A DNA stretch of 64,000 nt from Tubiluchus corallicola (Eukaryota > Priapulida > Priapulimorpha > Priapulimorphida > Tubiluchidae), in NCBI GenBank assembly GCA_030141605.1, contig JAQGDQ010000817.1, positions 1-64,000 on the forward strand, read 5' to 3'. Positions 36,258 to 64,000 of this stretch are shown piece after piece. Within the stretch, counting starts at the first letter, position 1. Every line of letters starts with the position of its first letter. Under the pieces are notes generated by a model. That model was given only the letters and a program-made list of their open reading frames with translations, made no database searches and was not told the DNA's origin. A program made the position numbers and the translations under genes.

Positions 36258-39008
36258 TAATAAAAATGTGATCAGAACCTGGTGTAATTAGTAAAATTAT
36301 TTTAAAGTTGCGATCATTTCACGCTCCCATTTTGAATGCTCATTCTCCCACCAACGATGTCGTGGATTCGCTGAAGAATAGCAGTGCACTGCCAATTTCC
36401 GTCAAAAGTGCAAGTTGTTACAAAAAATTTGAAAACCATTAGATAGCCAGTTTTATGATCATTTTGCGTGAACATTGGGTAAGTCACGAAGCGCTTACGA
36501 AAATTCACAAAGTCCGCCAGTTACATTATACTTTTCAAGTGAATGGCGGCTACCGGGCCTGAAAATTCTTATACAGCAGTAGTATAAATTATCCTTATAC
36601 TTTATAGACAGTTTTTGCAAATTTCTTTGTTAACTATTTTTCTTTCCCGTAAGAATGGAAATATAGCAGGCAAAAGATCAAACTCCACAATTCTAAAATC
36701 TCCATCACGATGTAAAAAGTATTAATACTGTAGCCGCTATTAGACGTTCATGTTATGATATCATTTATAGGCTTACAGTCACCTAGGTTTCAAATATAAC
36801 GTCGTACAATGCAGTAACATTTGAGCAAAGTTCACGGACAGACACAGCCTTTGCCTTCAGGAGACACCCCAGAGTTTAGTTTTTATAAAATAAAACTGGA
36901 TCTTTGATTACGACGAACAGTTCATATCATACACAGGCATTGAAGTGCACAAGAAGAATGTAAGAGTGGTAGTGGTAGTAGCAGCAGCAGCAAAAACTTT
37001 AATATAAAACAGTAGATAATAATATTAAATATAAAATAGTATTCCGTGGCGGTGGTAGTAGTAGCACCAGCAGTAGTAGTAGTACAAATCCACTGTCACT
37101 GTTCTATCAAAATTTTTGTCACTGTACCATTCCTCACAACCTGCTTCTTTTTCCAGTTTATTTCTACGCGAACGCGAGTAGATCTTTCAGTGCGAACGAA
37201 ATTAGTCAGACTTTTCTTGTGTCACAAAACTTATTTAGTTATTTTTAGTAAACATGCCCTGGTATTTCCTAGCCTGTATCTTTCTGCTTGCTTAGCTCTG
37301 TGTAAATTACGCTCGCCTGGTGACGTCAGGTACGAAAGAAACCAGTAACTGCATTGGAGCTTACTGTGCCCAGCCGCTTTGAGGTGTGTGCTGTAAGCGT
37401 AGTAAAAGCCTAATTTCCTCTAATACAGGTTCCTAACGAAGATTAAAATACTATGGTAATTCTTATGATATCATGATGACTAGAAATACAGCATTGTCAA
37501 TGAAATAGCTGTGGTGACACGTCTGCATAACCAACAACGTACAAAAGTTGTTTTTTAATGTTCAAGCGAACCAGCCAACAAACAAATAAATAATAATTAA
37601 GCGTCTTTACTTCCGTAAAAGCTACTTTAAACCGCTTCCGATGCCTACTTATTAATATTCCCAGGAAAAATGGCAGATTATATTAGACTATACCTATGTA
37701 ATTCTAATACAATTTTCCAAAGTACAAGTTTATGATTTTTTTTCGTTCGACATGTCAATAAATTAAATAAGTCTCGGTAGCATGGTTGAATTAGAAAAAC
37801 AGCAACATGGATGAGAGTAAATCTCCTACTAAAAACTTCATGAATACTATGCTCTTCAATGACAAAACCAGCAGATGCACACAATTACAATGAAACAAGG
37901 TGAAATAGATTTCGAACACGCGTTTTAAGCGCATTGCACGTAAAACTAATAAGATCTCGGAACTATTATTTTATACTAGAGCAATACACAAGTCGGTCAA
38001 CACTAAAACTCAACTATCATTGTACCTATATTAACTGCCTACTTGCATGGAGCACACCATGCATATGGAGACCGGTAATAAAGTTATAGAAAACGTTCAC
38101 GGAAAAAAGTCACAATTTTGGCTAGGAAAATAAGTCACAGGAAAAAACTCACAATTAATTTTGGCTAGGTTTAGGATCAGGATTAGGGTGTAACCTGTGT
38201 TTTTCTCTGTACTTTTATTGTAACTCGTTTCTGTGACTTCTTAAGCTAGATTCTTGCTTATACATCAATTCTAACCCGCTAATAACTCAATATAATAAAA
38301 TCGTGAAATAATAGCAGTTACTAAGAAATACGACTATGCTATCTTGATGACCGGTAATAAAGTCAGGAAAAAGTCACTGTTTTTGCAAGCATAGAAAGTC
38401 AGGTAAACTAAGAAAAATAATCGAGACAATTACAATGTATTAAAGTAATAAAACAGAAAATATTTCAACTCAGTTATTAACTAGCAATACATGACTTGTA
38501 GTACATATTGACAATACTATTTACAAATTTTGGCATTAAATGCATGTGAAAAAAATCACATTTTGTTAAATTGCTCAGTGTTACGGAGTTAGGGGTAGAG
38601 TTGTTTCTTTTTTCCCTATGAGTTTTTTCCTGTGACTATTTTACCTTTGATTTTTACCTGGATTCGCTATCCCATAGTATGTTCAGCTAGGCCTTCTATA
38701 ACCCATCTTGGTTCATATTAACATAAGGTTTATTGCCAAATGTCAAGAAAGTTTACACCCGTTTGTAGCATACTGATCAATTTTGCAAAGGCATACGCTT
38801 CATACGTATTAAATTTCATACGCTTTAAATTGTAATACTTTGTTTATTGTGTAATTTTCTCTTAAATAAAGGTCATTTTGGTAGAAATAGGGTGACAACG
38901 AAGACCAATAAAACTATATTTCTAAAGCCGATACAGAAACATGAAGACAGCATATAGGTTAAACTGTTTAACATATCTCTACAATATCATTTCTACAAAA
39001 GAGGACTG
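36258..39008. other. Intergenic stretch between the TTLL and sulfotransferase genes
   Basis: GTA/GCA-type triplet runs lie at about 36968-36993 and 37045-37085. Near 38070-38400 the motif CCGGTAATAAAGT occurs twice, with several AAAGTCAC-type motifs and a degenerate TTAGGG patch at about 38165-38190. A minus-strand frame at 36314-36508 (64 residues) matches no family I know. No exon is called. Confidence 0.4.
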
Positions 39009-53878
<14,870 letters not shown>

Positions 53879-54529
53879 GTTAACAAACTTACTGTCGCTT
53901 ATTTAAAAGGTGAAGCGCGTGACATAAAATATTTTTCTGCAGAGTTCCTGTTGAAGAGACAAAAGTAAGGAAACCGAACGTCTGACACGTTGATCTTTTG
54001 TTAAAGGCGTATTTCAGCCTGAATTCAGTAAACCATTCCTTGATATGCCAACAAAAGTAGTGAGGAAACCGATAGTTTGTAAATATGAGGCTTATTGTAT
54101 TACGTTTACTTGTGTTTGACTGAACATCGAGTGTGTTCGTGAGTGAGTTGACATTTTGCGAAACTCAGCGTATAATGTTGCTCATAGTAAGTTTTTTAAA
54201 TATTACGAATTAGGCACGTTAACGTCTTATATTGTGCACATAATATTGTACCACACTTTAAAGAATTAATGAGGAAGAGCTGCTATAGCTTAAGAAATCG
54301 CATACTTACAAGTAGTAATGGTATTCTAATTTGTTTGGCTGTATAAACTCACATGTTTTATTTGAGTTTCTATTTTTTTTTAAACTGGCGAAACATATTA
54401 TGTGATGATTTTAAGTTGTAAATTTTTAGGCAACGTATTTTAATATGTAATTTTTAATCTGTTTTATAATTTTTATGTGTGTTGTAAATATATGTAATAT
54501 AGTACTATGTGTGCTGAATTAAAATAAAA
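53879..54529. other. Region upstream of the sulfotransferase gene
   Basis: The promoter of the minus-strand sulfotransferase gene should lie here. No TATA box stands out and no other gene is seen. Confidence 0.4.
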
Positions 54530-54970
54530 TAATAAAAATAATAATAATAATAATTTATTCTTAAAAACGCAATAAAATTCAAGGAGATAGAAAATCACAC
54601 AGCCATTCGCAATAATTATGCAGTTACAATTTAAAAGAAATAGCTATGTATGACACTGAAAAAACATTTGCGGTTACAGTTTACAGTGAAAATAGTTAAA
54701 ACAGTTGTAATTTAAAATTTATAGGTTAAAACTTGCATACCAATGAGTAGAAAGTCATTGTTACAAATAAAAATACAGCGTTTAAATTAATGTACTAAAA
54801 TATTTGCTATCCAAATCAATAAAGCAGAGATAATCTATAGCAATTCAGTAAAATGTTTAAGAAACAAGTGCGTTTTGACAGCTTTTTTGAAGGTTCTGAC
54901 AAGATTTAAAGAACGAATTTCCCTCGCCTTTCAGTAGAGCTTCCGGAGTTTTCGAGCTTCCATAGAAAAT
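54530..54970 (-). pseudogene. Probable LINE 3' end
   Basis: A minus-strand frame near 54870-54920 gives RSLNLVRTFKKAVKTHLF, the usual last helix of CR1/jockey-like LINE proteins. An ATT/ATAAT-rich run at about 54525-54555 could be the 3' tail. Upstream frames are broken. Confidence 0.5.
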
Positions 54971-57900
54971 GCGCGAAGGTCTACTGTCTGTTCGAAATCT
55001 TGGTTGGAAAACTGAGGTGTCATCTACCGAGCGAATTAATTATTAAAATTGGTAGGAAAAAGAAAATTCCACGTGTCTATTAAAATCATTAAAACGGTTA
55101 GTGAACCAATATATTGCTGTATTAGGTCAAATAGGATGATGTTCATAACTTAGCAAAGGACACCAGAAAGAAAAACTCGCATATTTTTATTGTGGATCAA
55201 AGTTATTTATATTAAAATGTAATGCGTTTGTTTTGGTATAGGTTTGTTAGTCGTTCTTCGAGTTTCTCTCTACAAACAACTCTGCACGTTCTTTATATTT
55301 GTTACAAGCAATATGTGAATAAAACCAATAGTGAAATAAATCTCTAAAATGAAATGCATTAAGCTGAAATGAAACTTCACACCTAGATCGCTCATATCTG
55401 GTATCTTCAACAGTAACGTAAAAGTGCATTTCATTATCTCTATCCTTACTTATGTTTGACAAAAAGTATGCGTGTAACCTACCGCCATGTACCAAAATAA
55501 CTGATTAAAATAGCGTACCCAAAAAAGGACTAATAAGCCTATGTTTTATATTTTCGGGTGTTGTAAGTGGTCTGATAAGCTTTATTTTTGCGTGTTTTAT
55601 TAGTTTTATATTTGTGGTTTACCAATATCATCGTATCTGTTGTATTTTTAGCATGAATCGATAACCTTGATTACTTTTAAATTAGCGGATATTGTTGATT
55701 TAACAGCGCTTATAATCAATATTCTTCAAAATTTCTTCAAATTATTGATCGTTTGTGTGACGATGTAGTCTAAGTTCCGTTATTGTAAATAGGTGGTTCG
55801 TGACTTAAGTGTAGCCCTTAGGTAAAGAATAAAACACTTAGTCGAAAACACTGAGAAGGAACCACTGAATTAATAAAATAATATAACAATTTAATGAATA
55901 TTTCAAAACACATTACAAGACAAATGTTAATAGTAAAGATTAAGCCGGCTAAGAAGAGAAAGAACAACGTAATGTTTTTCACCAGTCCAGTCTTGGCATC
56001 ATCAAGCGACTATTCTCCTGCTCCCATTCCGCGGCATCTCCTCACCAGGGGCTTGATCGAGGAATGGTGCACCATAGAACGGTTGACTACACTACCTCTT
56101 CATGGATCTGATTACGTGGACGACGTCTCCGAACTTTGACGACTCCTGGTGACGTCCTCGCCTTCACTTAAATGACGCCAAAATAGAATAGCCTTCAAGC
56201 TCCTGCACTCGTCACAAGGTAAGGATTACCAATTTCGTAATCAGAGCATGGAAGCACCAAGGACAGTATCATCAACGTCAGGTAAATACGGGTAAGTATC
56301 ATCAGCAGCATATATCATCGACAGCTGGTAAGTACAATCCTTAATACGTTATGTATCATCAGTGTCAGGAAAATGTAATCAGCAACAGGTAAGTATCATC
56401 GCTGGAATGCAACTATCGTCTCTGTCGTAACTATGTAGACAGATCGCTTTTCTACAAGCAAGCACCGTTACTACTAAACCATCATTTTATGACATGAGAA
56501 CGTCCGCCTAACTCGACAACTTAAAGCGGAATACCTGGGCGAACTGAACAGCCAAAATTTCGTCTACGTGGCTTCAATCGCATGATATAGTAGTAATGCA
56601 TAAACAGTATCATTGAATGTACAGGTGAAATCTGATTTCAGAACAGGTTGGCTTCTGTCATTATACCGTTAAACATCTTAACTAAACTTCTTTTATAAAA
56701 AATTGACAATAATTAATGGTAGAGTTATAACAGTAGGAACTAACTCACATAACCTGGCCTAAAATAAGCCTGAGCGTCACAGTTTGGTTTTCATTACATG
56801 AATAATTTTGTATTTTTATTTAACCAATATTTACTTGTAAACGGGTTTATCGAGAGTCAATTATGTTTTGGAAAAAATAATTCAATTTGAAGATAAAATA
56901 ATTGTTTTTTGGGTTAAGCAAACTATACATAGGTATTATGATGTTCATGATCTTTACTTCTGTAAAGCTCGAGAAATCGCACTTACTTAACTGCAGTGCT
57001 TTTCCAGAAACTATTACTACTTATACAACTGAAAAAATAATTTCAATTGTGTTAGACTTTGCTTTTGGAGAGGGTAATTTGAAACTGGAGGGGGATACTT
57101 CTAATCTAGTTTTAAGATGCCCCTTTAAATCTAGTTTATATATGCCTGCTGTAACTTAAGACTGGGTCTGAATTTCCGGGGGAGGTATAACGAATGAGAA
57201 TGTATTCAAACCGCGCTCTGCATGATTAAATAATCAGCTTTCATAACTACAAAGATGCTTTATATGCTAGGTCTATCACAGCGGGAACCTCTTCGTGGCT
57301 TTCCCATTATTAACAACAGTGCAAATACCATGTATATACATAGACCACGCTTTGCCTCATCTATTTCACGTTGTTTTTACTCTGCCAAGGGCAGTAGGAA
57401 ACTTTCACGTTGAAGTTGTGACGAAAGACATGAGAGACGATTGCGGAATGGCAGCTGTCAATGTATACCTGTTCGTTTAAAGAAACAACAGGATAACTAA
57501 ATATTGAACTTACAGAAAACCAGGTAATTTGCCCTTGATTTCTACATTAAAATTGGAAAAATATAAATTGCCGATAATATGTGTTCTTTTATTTTGAGTT
57601 TTCTTTTATTGTGCGGTATATGAATGCGTCCTTCAAAAATTTTAAGGTATGAAGCGAAGTAAATGAGCTTAAAGTTTTTGGAATACATGGGAGTCTTCTA
57701 GGTTATGTAAGTACTCAACAAATTATAAATTAGTGCATGAGAATACCATATGATACCATATGTTTTATTATTTTTGCAAGAACGCTGTGTTATATTTACG
57801 TTAAATTTTTCTTAGCCATTTAAGTTTATACATATAGCTTTAATTTAAGCTGTTTTCTTGTTTGCTTTTTGTTTTGCTTTGCTTTGAGCTGATTTATGAT

Positions 57901-60900
57901 TTTTGTTTGCCTTTTGTTTTACCGTTGGATCGTTAGATCTAAGATATTTACGCTTTGATAGTTTTTTGCTTTTCCAATAGCGCCTATTAAAAAATTCTGT
58001 TCTTAAAAAAGGAGTAGCTGAGTTAGTGACCAATTGGTCTTTCGCTGCTCCTACTCACATATTATTGAAATTTTCTACTTCTATAATATTATCATGCGAA
58101 ACGAATGTTGAGGAAATAAAATTGATTGAATTGAATTGGATTGTTCTGCAGCTAATGGTAATATAATCAGGATATTGTTTAGTTCTCGTGTGAATTATTT
58201 CAGTAACAAATTTGGATTCGTGTTTTTTGTAACACAAAAGTATTTGTCATTTGCCAGAAACACTAGGTTATATACTCTGTATTCCATTAATTGCTAGTGA
58301 TGGAAATAAAATTTTTGCAACTTACCACTGTGATCTTGATCAATTTATCTATTGAAGCTAGATTTTAATAACAAGAATAATGATGAACATAGAAGACAAT
58401 GATAACATAATAAGTGAAAAACAGCTGTAAAAACAGCACAGCATCAGTGAAATTTCGATCACAACTCACTAATGTAGTGATACGGGTGAACACATAACTC
58501 GGATCCCAACATGAGTAACATAACCATGATGTGGATATAAATAATAACAATGCGGTTTATTAATAAAATATAATAAACGTAGCATATATACAAGCGCGAC
58601 AACAAGGATGATGAGTTCTGCAGCCACCACCGGATTGGGTGTGTGACTAACTCTTAAATACTTGCGTGACGTCATACTAACGTCACGTGTTTTGGGAAGG
58701 TGTTCTCACTACACTGATTTAATTTTCAGTTTTCTTTGCAGCCAACTCCGTTCATCTAGTAGCAAACTCTTACTCAATAATTGAGATTTTTTAAATATAC
58801 ATTCAAAGTGTTTTCTTCTGCTACCACGCTTATTCTAGAGCAGAGGCACAAAATTATTGTATGTCTATAGGCGTACACATAGAAAAGAGCGTGGTAGATA
58901 ACTTGGAAATTTAAAATCGCTGCAGCATATAATCTCATTATGATGATGATGAAGCCAAGTTTGATGCCAATAAATATCTTTTGAAGCGTAGACTTTGTCA
59001 CTAAATTGCTATTTAAATCGTGTTATAATTTCTATTAATTTTAATAATTCTGTAAAAACAGTGAGGGGCTTTTAAAACACTAGAAGGGTGTTGTCTTCTT
59101 ATAATGTGCATGATACAACAATAATAATGACGCATAATAACGTTCCAGATTTCAGCGCGGGGTATCCAGAAATTATGTATATTGGCTTCAATACAGTTCC
59201 CGCCTCTAACTAGGTCAGTTCCTAGAGAAATATGGTTTAGTTTTTTGTTTGTCAGGTGAACTCTTTCTGAACAAAATAAAAAAATTTGGAATGCAAATTC
59301 CATGTCTAAAGATGATTTTCTGGCTTTGCATCGGAATCTAAAATCTTACAACAATGGTTTCAAATCCAGGGATTGAACCAGCGACCTTCAAATGTAGGAC
59401 GTAAAAGTATAAAAGCACATGGTGGTAAATTAATTGAAAATGCAAGACACAGCGTTTCTTAAATAGGGCCTAACGCCAAAGATATTCAAAATCCAGTACC
59501 CAATGGATTCTGCTTTTTGATGATAGGAGTAGAAAAACATCAAAGAATCAATTATAACCTCTGCTTCTTTTAACCTCGTCATCATGTATAGGAATTACTA
59601 GAAGTACAATACAGTAATAATGTAAACATTTTCTTTTACTTTAGCCGGTCTAATTTTGGCACGTGCTTTGAGAAATATTTTAAAATGAATGTGAAACTCA
59701 TGTTTGTTTATGTAGTGTGAATAAAAGCTATAATAATAAGGAAGAGGCGTTGAAGATGGTGGTCTGTCTTCTTAATAGTAAGGGGAAAGTGATGATGTTA
59801 CTTCTACCGTTTAATTTTTGCTTTCGATTCGCGCAAAACTGGGCATGCGACAATGTGACACGGTTTTATGACGTGAGTATGAATGAGGTCTTAATTACTC
59901 ACAACAGATTTATGTATCCTATGTAGCCACCATTTTAAATCATTAACTTATTTGTCGGTAAACGATTGACTTTTATTCTGAGTATCCCAGCTGAAGATTG
60001 CAGAGTTATAATAATAACAATGAAAAACGTATTGCCACACAATATTGCATAAATGACTTGATGGCAAACTCTTCAACAGTTTTCAAAGTGGTGGCGTAAG
60101 TCTTGAGCGCTTACATGCATATTTGCAGAAAAGTCTCATTAAACTCACTGGTTACAAAAAGCGGAAGTAAACTTTCGGTTGACCTGAGGGTTCTTTCGGC
60201 AAATTCTAGGCTAAATCTCCGACTTTTCTCTTGGCATCGACACTTCAAACGAGTTCATGTATTGAATTCCTACGTGACTTCTGAAAGGAACACAACTGCT
60301 TATTCCATTTTTAAATTTTGAATTTTTATAGATCAATATCAATTTTAGACAACGAGACCTTGGGGAATTAAATAACTGCCGATGAAACCAACATCAAGTT
60401 TTCAATAAACTCGTATCTCGTCTAACACGGCTGATAAGTAAGGTAGGTATTTGCTTCACACTCGAACTAAATGTTTTTAACTTCTCCATGAAAAATAGAG
60501 CTAGGCACAATCACCGGAAACGTAGATTTAGCAGTGCTGTAATTTATAGTTTATCTAATTAGTGGTTCTGGTTCATAGCTGTTTTCTAGGCAGCATGGAG
60601 TTTGAGTGATTCACGAATAAATAACGAAATAAACGTCACCACTCAGTGCTTGAGGAGTAGCTGCTTTAAACACAGCATTCCTATATTGTACCAAAATGTA
60701 AGTAAGACACGGAAAATCATCATTGGAGCATTCATTACCAGGTGTACTGTAGTGCTGTTTGCACTACAGAACTAAACTAGCATATGATTCAAAAATATAT
60801 CTGATTGTACTGTTACACGCAGAGAATTGAGTTGTGTGCTACTCTATATTATTGAATGACTCCGACTTATTAATAGTAGTTGCTTCCTTCTTAGTACATT

Positions 60901-61845
60901 TTGACGATAATTCAAGTCTAAGTTATTTAATTTACTCGCAGATCACGTTGCTTAAAGACGAACCACATTAACCAGGTCACGCTACCACAATGTATAACAA
61001 GCGTTATAAATATATTGTGAAATCAAACTAAAACCTGTTGCACCTGTCATTACTAAGTGTATCAGAATTGGCTGTTATTATCAAAAAAGGCTAGAAACTA
61101 ATTTTTTACTAAACAGAATAAACCAGAATGAACTGAATTTGTGATTTTTATTCAAGGCGAGAGAGATGTTAAACTGAAGTGTTATAAAGGTGTATGAAGT
61201 GAGTTCTGCGGTTAACGACATTTCGCGGAATGAACTATGAAGTATACTGTATGTAGAAATCAGAGACCATATGTAGTCCGTGTTTCGTGTTTATCTAGTC
61301 GCTGTGTAGGTCTACACAAAAGAAAACGTGAAACATTCAGATATCAATGTGTTTTGATTTAAATGATTTACTGGGCAAATGATTACTGCTTGCATTAGTA
61401 AGTGCAGTATGTGCATATATAATTACTTCATTATGAAATGGAACTACTGTCATTAAGTCAACAAGTTGACTTTATTATTAATAAGATTAGTATTAACAAT
61501 AATGAAATCAAAATTTCCTTTAATAGATCAACGAAATTATACGAAATGAAGTGCGACATGACATAAACTGCTCAAACGAGAATAAATTTTAACTTTCACA
61601 CGATTACTGTGTTTAGTTAAATGTAAATTTAAGACATCATTAACTATTAAAAGTTAATATGCGCAATACAGTAAGGAAACATGGATTAAAAATTCACATT
61701 TAAATCTTTACAGGGTCGTAAACAGCACCTTTCTCGTAGCTGTAGCCAGCATAAATACATTGTATAATTTCTTATAAAAGTTTTTAGTTTCAGAGTTGTG
61801 CCTTATGCGAAGCTGTAAATGTTTTGATGAGTTTATTAAAAAACA
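54971..61845. other. Long gene-poor stretch
   Basis: About 6.9 kb without a recognised exon. A GC-richer patch at about 55990-56170 and several GTAAGTATCATC-like motifs at 56280-56410 are unexplained. A weak tRNA-like B box (GGTTCAATCCC on the minus strand near 59377-59387) hints at an old tRNA-derived SINE. Immediately before the COLGALT start, TTTTAGTTTCAG at about 61783-61794 could be an acceptor for a 5' untranslated intron. Confidence 0.4.
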
Positions 61846-63561
61846 ATGTTACTCTGTCAACAATGGTTGATATTTCTTGCGGTTTACACAGTCATGTTAA
61901 CCTATGCCAAAAATTCTGAAGAAAAACATGTAAAAAGTGAACAGACTGCAAAGGTCATGTTGCCAATTCTTGCAAGGAACAAAGCACATACTTTGCCCTA
62001 TTATTTGGGCTATATCGATGAACTGGATTATCCCAAGAACAAAATCGCCCTGTGGATAAGAACTGATCATAATATAGACAACACTTCAGCAATATTACGC
62101 GAGTGGATAAGTAAAATTGAAAGCATGTATCACTCCGTTGATTTCTATTCTGTCAAAGATCCAGAGTCATTCTCAGATGAAGAATCTCCATTCTCTTGGT
62201 CGGAATCAAGATTCACTCACATTATTAATCTTCGAGAGGAAGCTTTAACAGTAGCGCGAGGTATAGGTGCAGATTATATATTTTTCATTGACTGTGATAA
62301 CTTTATCGAAAACAGCAAAACGCTAAAGATACTTATCAATGCCAATAAGACAATTGTTGCTCCAATGTTGGAATCACGATCTTCTTACTCAAATTTTTGG
62401 GCTGCACAAACTTCAATAGGATATTACAAACGAAATGCAGAATATATGAAAATACGTAAAAAAGTTAAAAGTGACTGTTTTCCAGTTGCAGTGGTCCACT
62501 CGACTTTTCTCGTTGACCTTAAAAATACTTCATCGGTGCGTTTAACGTTCGATAGTGAAAAACTTGGAAACAATTATCATCGAGCACGCGATGATGTTCT
62601 CATTTTTGCCCACTCTGCACATGTTGCTGGGGTTCAGCAGTTTGTCTGCAATTGCCAAGATTTTGGCCTTCTTACAATTCCGCAAGCTGATATTCAGGCT
62701 GACATCCTGGAAATTAATAACCTGAAAATAGGTGCAATGGACAAATTTATTGACGAAGAATTATGTTGGAAAATGAATAAGAAACGGTACGATAAAAAAA
62801 TTTTCGTATCACGATACATCTCATCTTCAACGAGAGAGAAAGACTCTTTAGGATTTGACAAAGTTTTTGTGATTAACCTGCAACGACGACCAGAAAGAAA
62901 GCAACGCATGGAGGCGATGTTTAATGCACTTGATGTAGATGCTGAATTTATTGACGCTGTCGATGGGCTTAAGCTAAACAAAAGCTGGCTAGCAGATAAT
63001 GGAATCAGAGTACTAGAAGGATATAGAGATCCATTTCTTAACCATTCAATAAAGTTAGGTGAAGTAGCAACAACGATGTCACATCACAAAACTTGGAAAG
63101 AGATTATAGACAAAGGCTACAGAAAAGCACTGATATTTGAAGATGATGTATTATTTGTCACCAACTACAGACAGAAGTTACGTGAAGTCATGGACGAAGC
63201 AGAAAATCTTGATTGGGAGTTTATCTACTTTGGTGGTGTATTTGTTCACAAGCCACCTAAAAACGTTAAAGATTCAAAGTTCTTTGTGATTCCCGGTTAT
63301 ACGTATTTATCTCATTCCTATGCCATCAGCCTTTGTGGGGCCAAAAAATTGGTGCAAGGTAACCCACTGGAAAGAATTGTACCAGTTGATGAATATTTAC
63401 CAATCATGTACGACAAACATCCTAATATTGAATGGAGTTCCAAATTTTCTCCACGAAGTCTGCGTGCATTTGCTACAAAGAAGTGGCTAGTTTATCCTAG
63501 TTTGATGTTAGACCATTACGTCAGTGACAACTATGGTTCTCCACCGATGAACGAAGCATAG
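61846..63561 (+). CDS. COLGALT1-like: Procollagen galactosyltransferase-like protein (GT25), intronless
   Basis: COLGALT enzymes transfer galactose from UDP-galactose to hydroxylysine in collagen inside the ER. The 571-residue frame starts with a signal peptide (about 1-21). The N-terminal glycosyltransferase-like domain (about 36-275) has an acidic D-x-D motif, D149-C-D151, in FIDCDNF. The C-terminal GT25 domain (about 337-525) begins KVFVINLQRRPER and carries FEDD at 431-434 and VDEYLP at 514-519. It is about 50 residues shorter than vertebrate homologues and ends PPMNEA, without a KDEL/RDEL-type ER retention signal. No intron interrupts the frame, unlike the neighbouring genes. It could also be a relative with another acceptor, as for CERCAM-type proteins. 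Confidence 0.92.
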   Translation: MLLCQQWLIFLAVYTVMLTYAKNSEEKHVKSEQTAKVMLPILARNKAHTLPYYLGYIDELDYPKNKIALWIRTDHNIDNTSAILREWISKIESMYHSVDFYSVKDPESFSDEESPFSWSESRFTHIINLREEALTVARGIGADYIFFIDCDNFIENSKTLKILINANKTIVAPMLESRSSYSNFWAAQTSIGYYKRNAEYMKIRKKVKSDCFPVAVVHSTFLVDLKNTSSVRLTFDSEKLGNNYHRARDDVLIFAHSAHVAGVQQFVCNCQDFGLLTIPQADIQADILEINNLKIGAMDKFIDEELCWKMNKKRYDKKIFVSRYISSSTREKDSLGFDKVFVINLQRRPERKQRMEAMFNALDVDAEFIDAVDGLKLNKSWLADNGIRVLEGYRDPFLNHSIKLGEVATTMSHHKTWKEIIDKGYRKALIFEDDVLFVTNYRQKLREVMDEAENLDWEFIYFGGVFVHKPPKNVKDSKFFVIPGYTYLSHSYAISLCGAKKLVQGNPLERIVPVDEYLPIMYDKHPNIEWSSKFSPRSLRAFATKKWLVYPSLMLDHYVSDNYGSPPMNEA

Positions 63562-64000
63562 TTAGAAAATACTGGCGGAGGTTTTTATTATCTTATCCCA
63601 TATTGTAGCCAACAACATTAAACAACAAACAAAGAAACAAACAAACGCCCAGACAAACAAACGGCGTTGAAAATGTAACCTCCTTAGCAGAGGAAAAAAT
63701 AATTAAGATAATTATCCTTAATACTAACCCTAACCCTAACTTACACTTTATTAAGTGTGCCATTTTGCCTACTTTTCCATCCGTGCCTTTTTACCGTGTC
63801 ATTTTTACCGTGCATGCCACTTTAAAAGACATTGCGGCAACATATATTGTATCTGTTTATGTAAAAATTTTGAAAGATTTATTAAGGGTAAATTCATAGT
63901 CAGCTATAATAATGGTATTCGAAAGTTGTTCAATTTGAGATGCGATTGCAGTGCTTCCCAGATGTGTAAGCCTATGTAGGTTTGTCCCTACCACACTTTT
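63562..64000. other. 3' flank of the COLGALT gene
   Basis: An A-rich CAAA-type stretch lies at about 63617-63663. AACCCTAACCCTAAC, a short telomere-like patch in the opposite sense to that at 16 kb, lies near 63725-63740. No other gene is recognised. Confidence 0.5.

Noticed and set aside
36314-36508. Minus-strand 64-residue frame (YPMFTQNDHKTGYL)
   Set aside because: No family match, no phase-compatible splice sites linking it to the TTLL or sulfotransferase genes. A missed TTLL 5' exon cannot be excluded.
59365-59400. tRNA gene candidate (B-box-like GGTTCAATCCC)
   Set aside because: No A box at the right distance and no cloverleaf; at most an old tRNA-derived SINE.

Overview
This is nuclear DNA from an invertebrate animal. 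It is AT-rich, has split genes with GT-AG introns, and carries many retroelements of the Ty3/Gypsy, BEL/Pao, LINE and hAT kinds. A short TTAGGG-type array and an intronless class A GPCR are also present. The mixture would suit a cnidarian (coral, anemone or octocoral), but the sequence alone does not prove the phylum. There is no bacterial or viral gene organisation, no CRISPR array, and no rRNA or convincing tRNA gene.

Layout. 1-5,120: a Ty3/Gypsy LTR retrotransposon on the minus strand, cut by the left edge of the window. 5.1-13.8 kb: gene-poor DNA with a MITE (9.56-9.99 kb) and a decayed LINE (10.56-12.53 kb). 13,809-15,002: a single-exon rhodopsin-family GPCR with a repetitive cytoplasmic tail. 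15-20.9 kb: a duplicated non-coding block, a telomere-like array, a Gypsy relic and a LINE 3' end. 20,891-33,220: fifteen exons of a tubulin tyrosine ligase-like (TTLL) glutamylase gene on the minus strand, with its 5' end not found. 33.2-39.0 kb: a minisatellite, a remnant of the same Gypsy LTR, and a broken hAT transposon joined to it. 39,009-53,878: a complete nine-exon CHST15-like carbohydrate sulfotransferase gene on the minus strand. Its 8.8 kb intron 6 contains a minisatellite into which a BEL/Pao element (40,786-47,367) has inserted. 53.9-61.8 kb: mostly empty, with a LINE 3' fragment. 61,846-63,561: an intronless procollagen galactosyltransferase-like (COLGALT) gene on the plus strand.

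The two multi-exon genes were assembled by eye from six-frame reading. Every proposed intron is GT-AG and every codon phase across a junction agrees, which is strong internal support. The four cellular genes are not functionally linked: a receptor, a tubulin-modifying enzyme, a Golgi sulfotransferase and an ER collagen glycosyltransferase. I saw no undescribed multi-gene system. The most interesting points are the nested insertion in the sulfotransferase intron, unusual active-site regions in the TTLL gene, the GPCR's missing disulfide and expandable tail, and the retrogene-like COLGALT.
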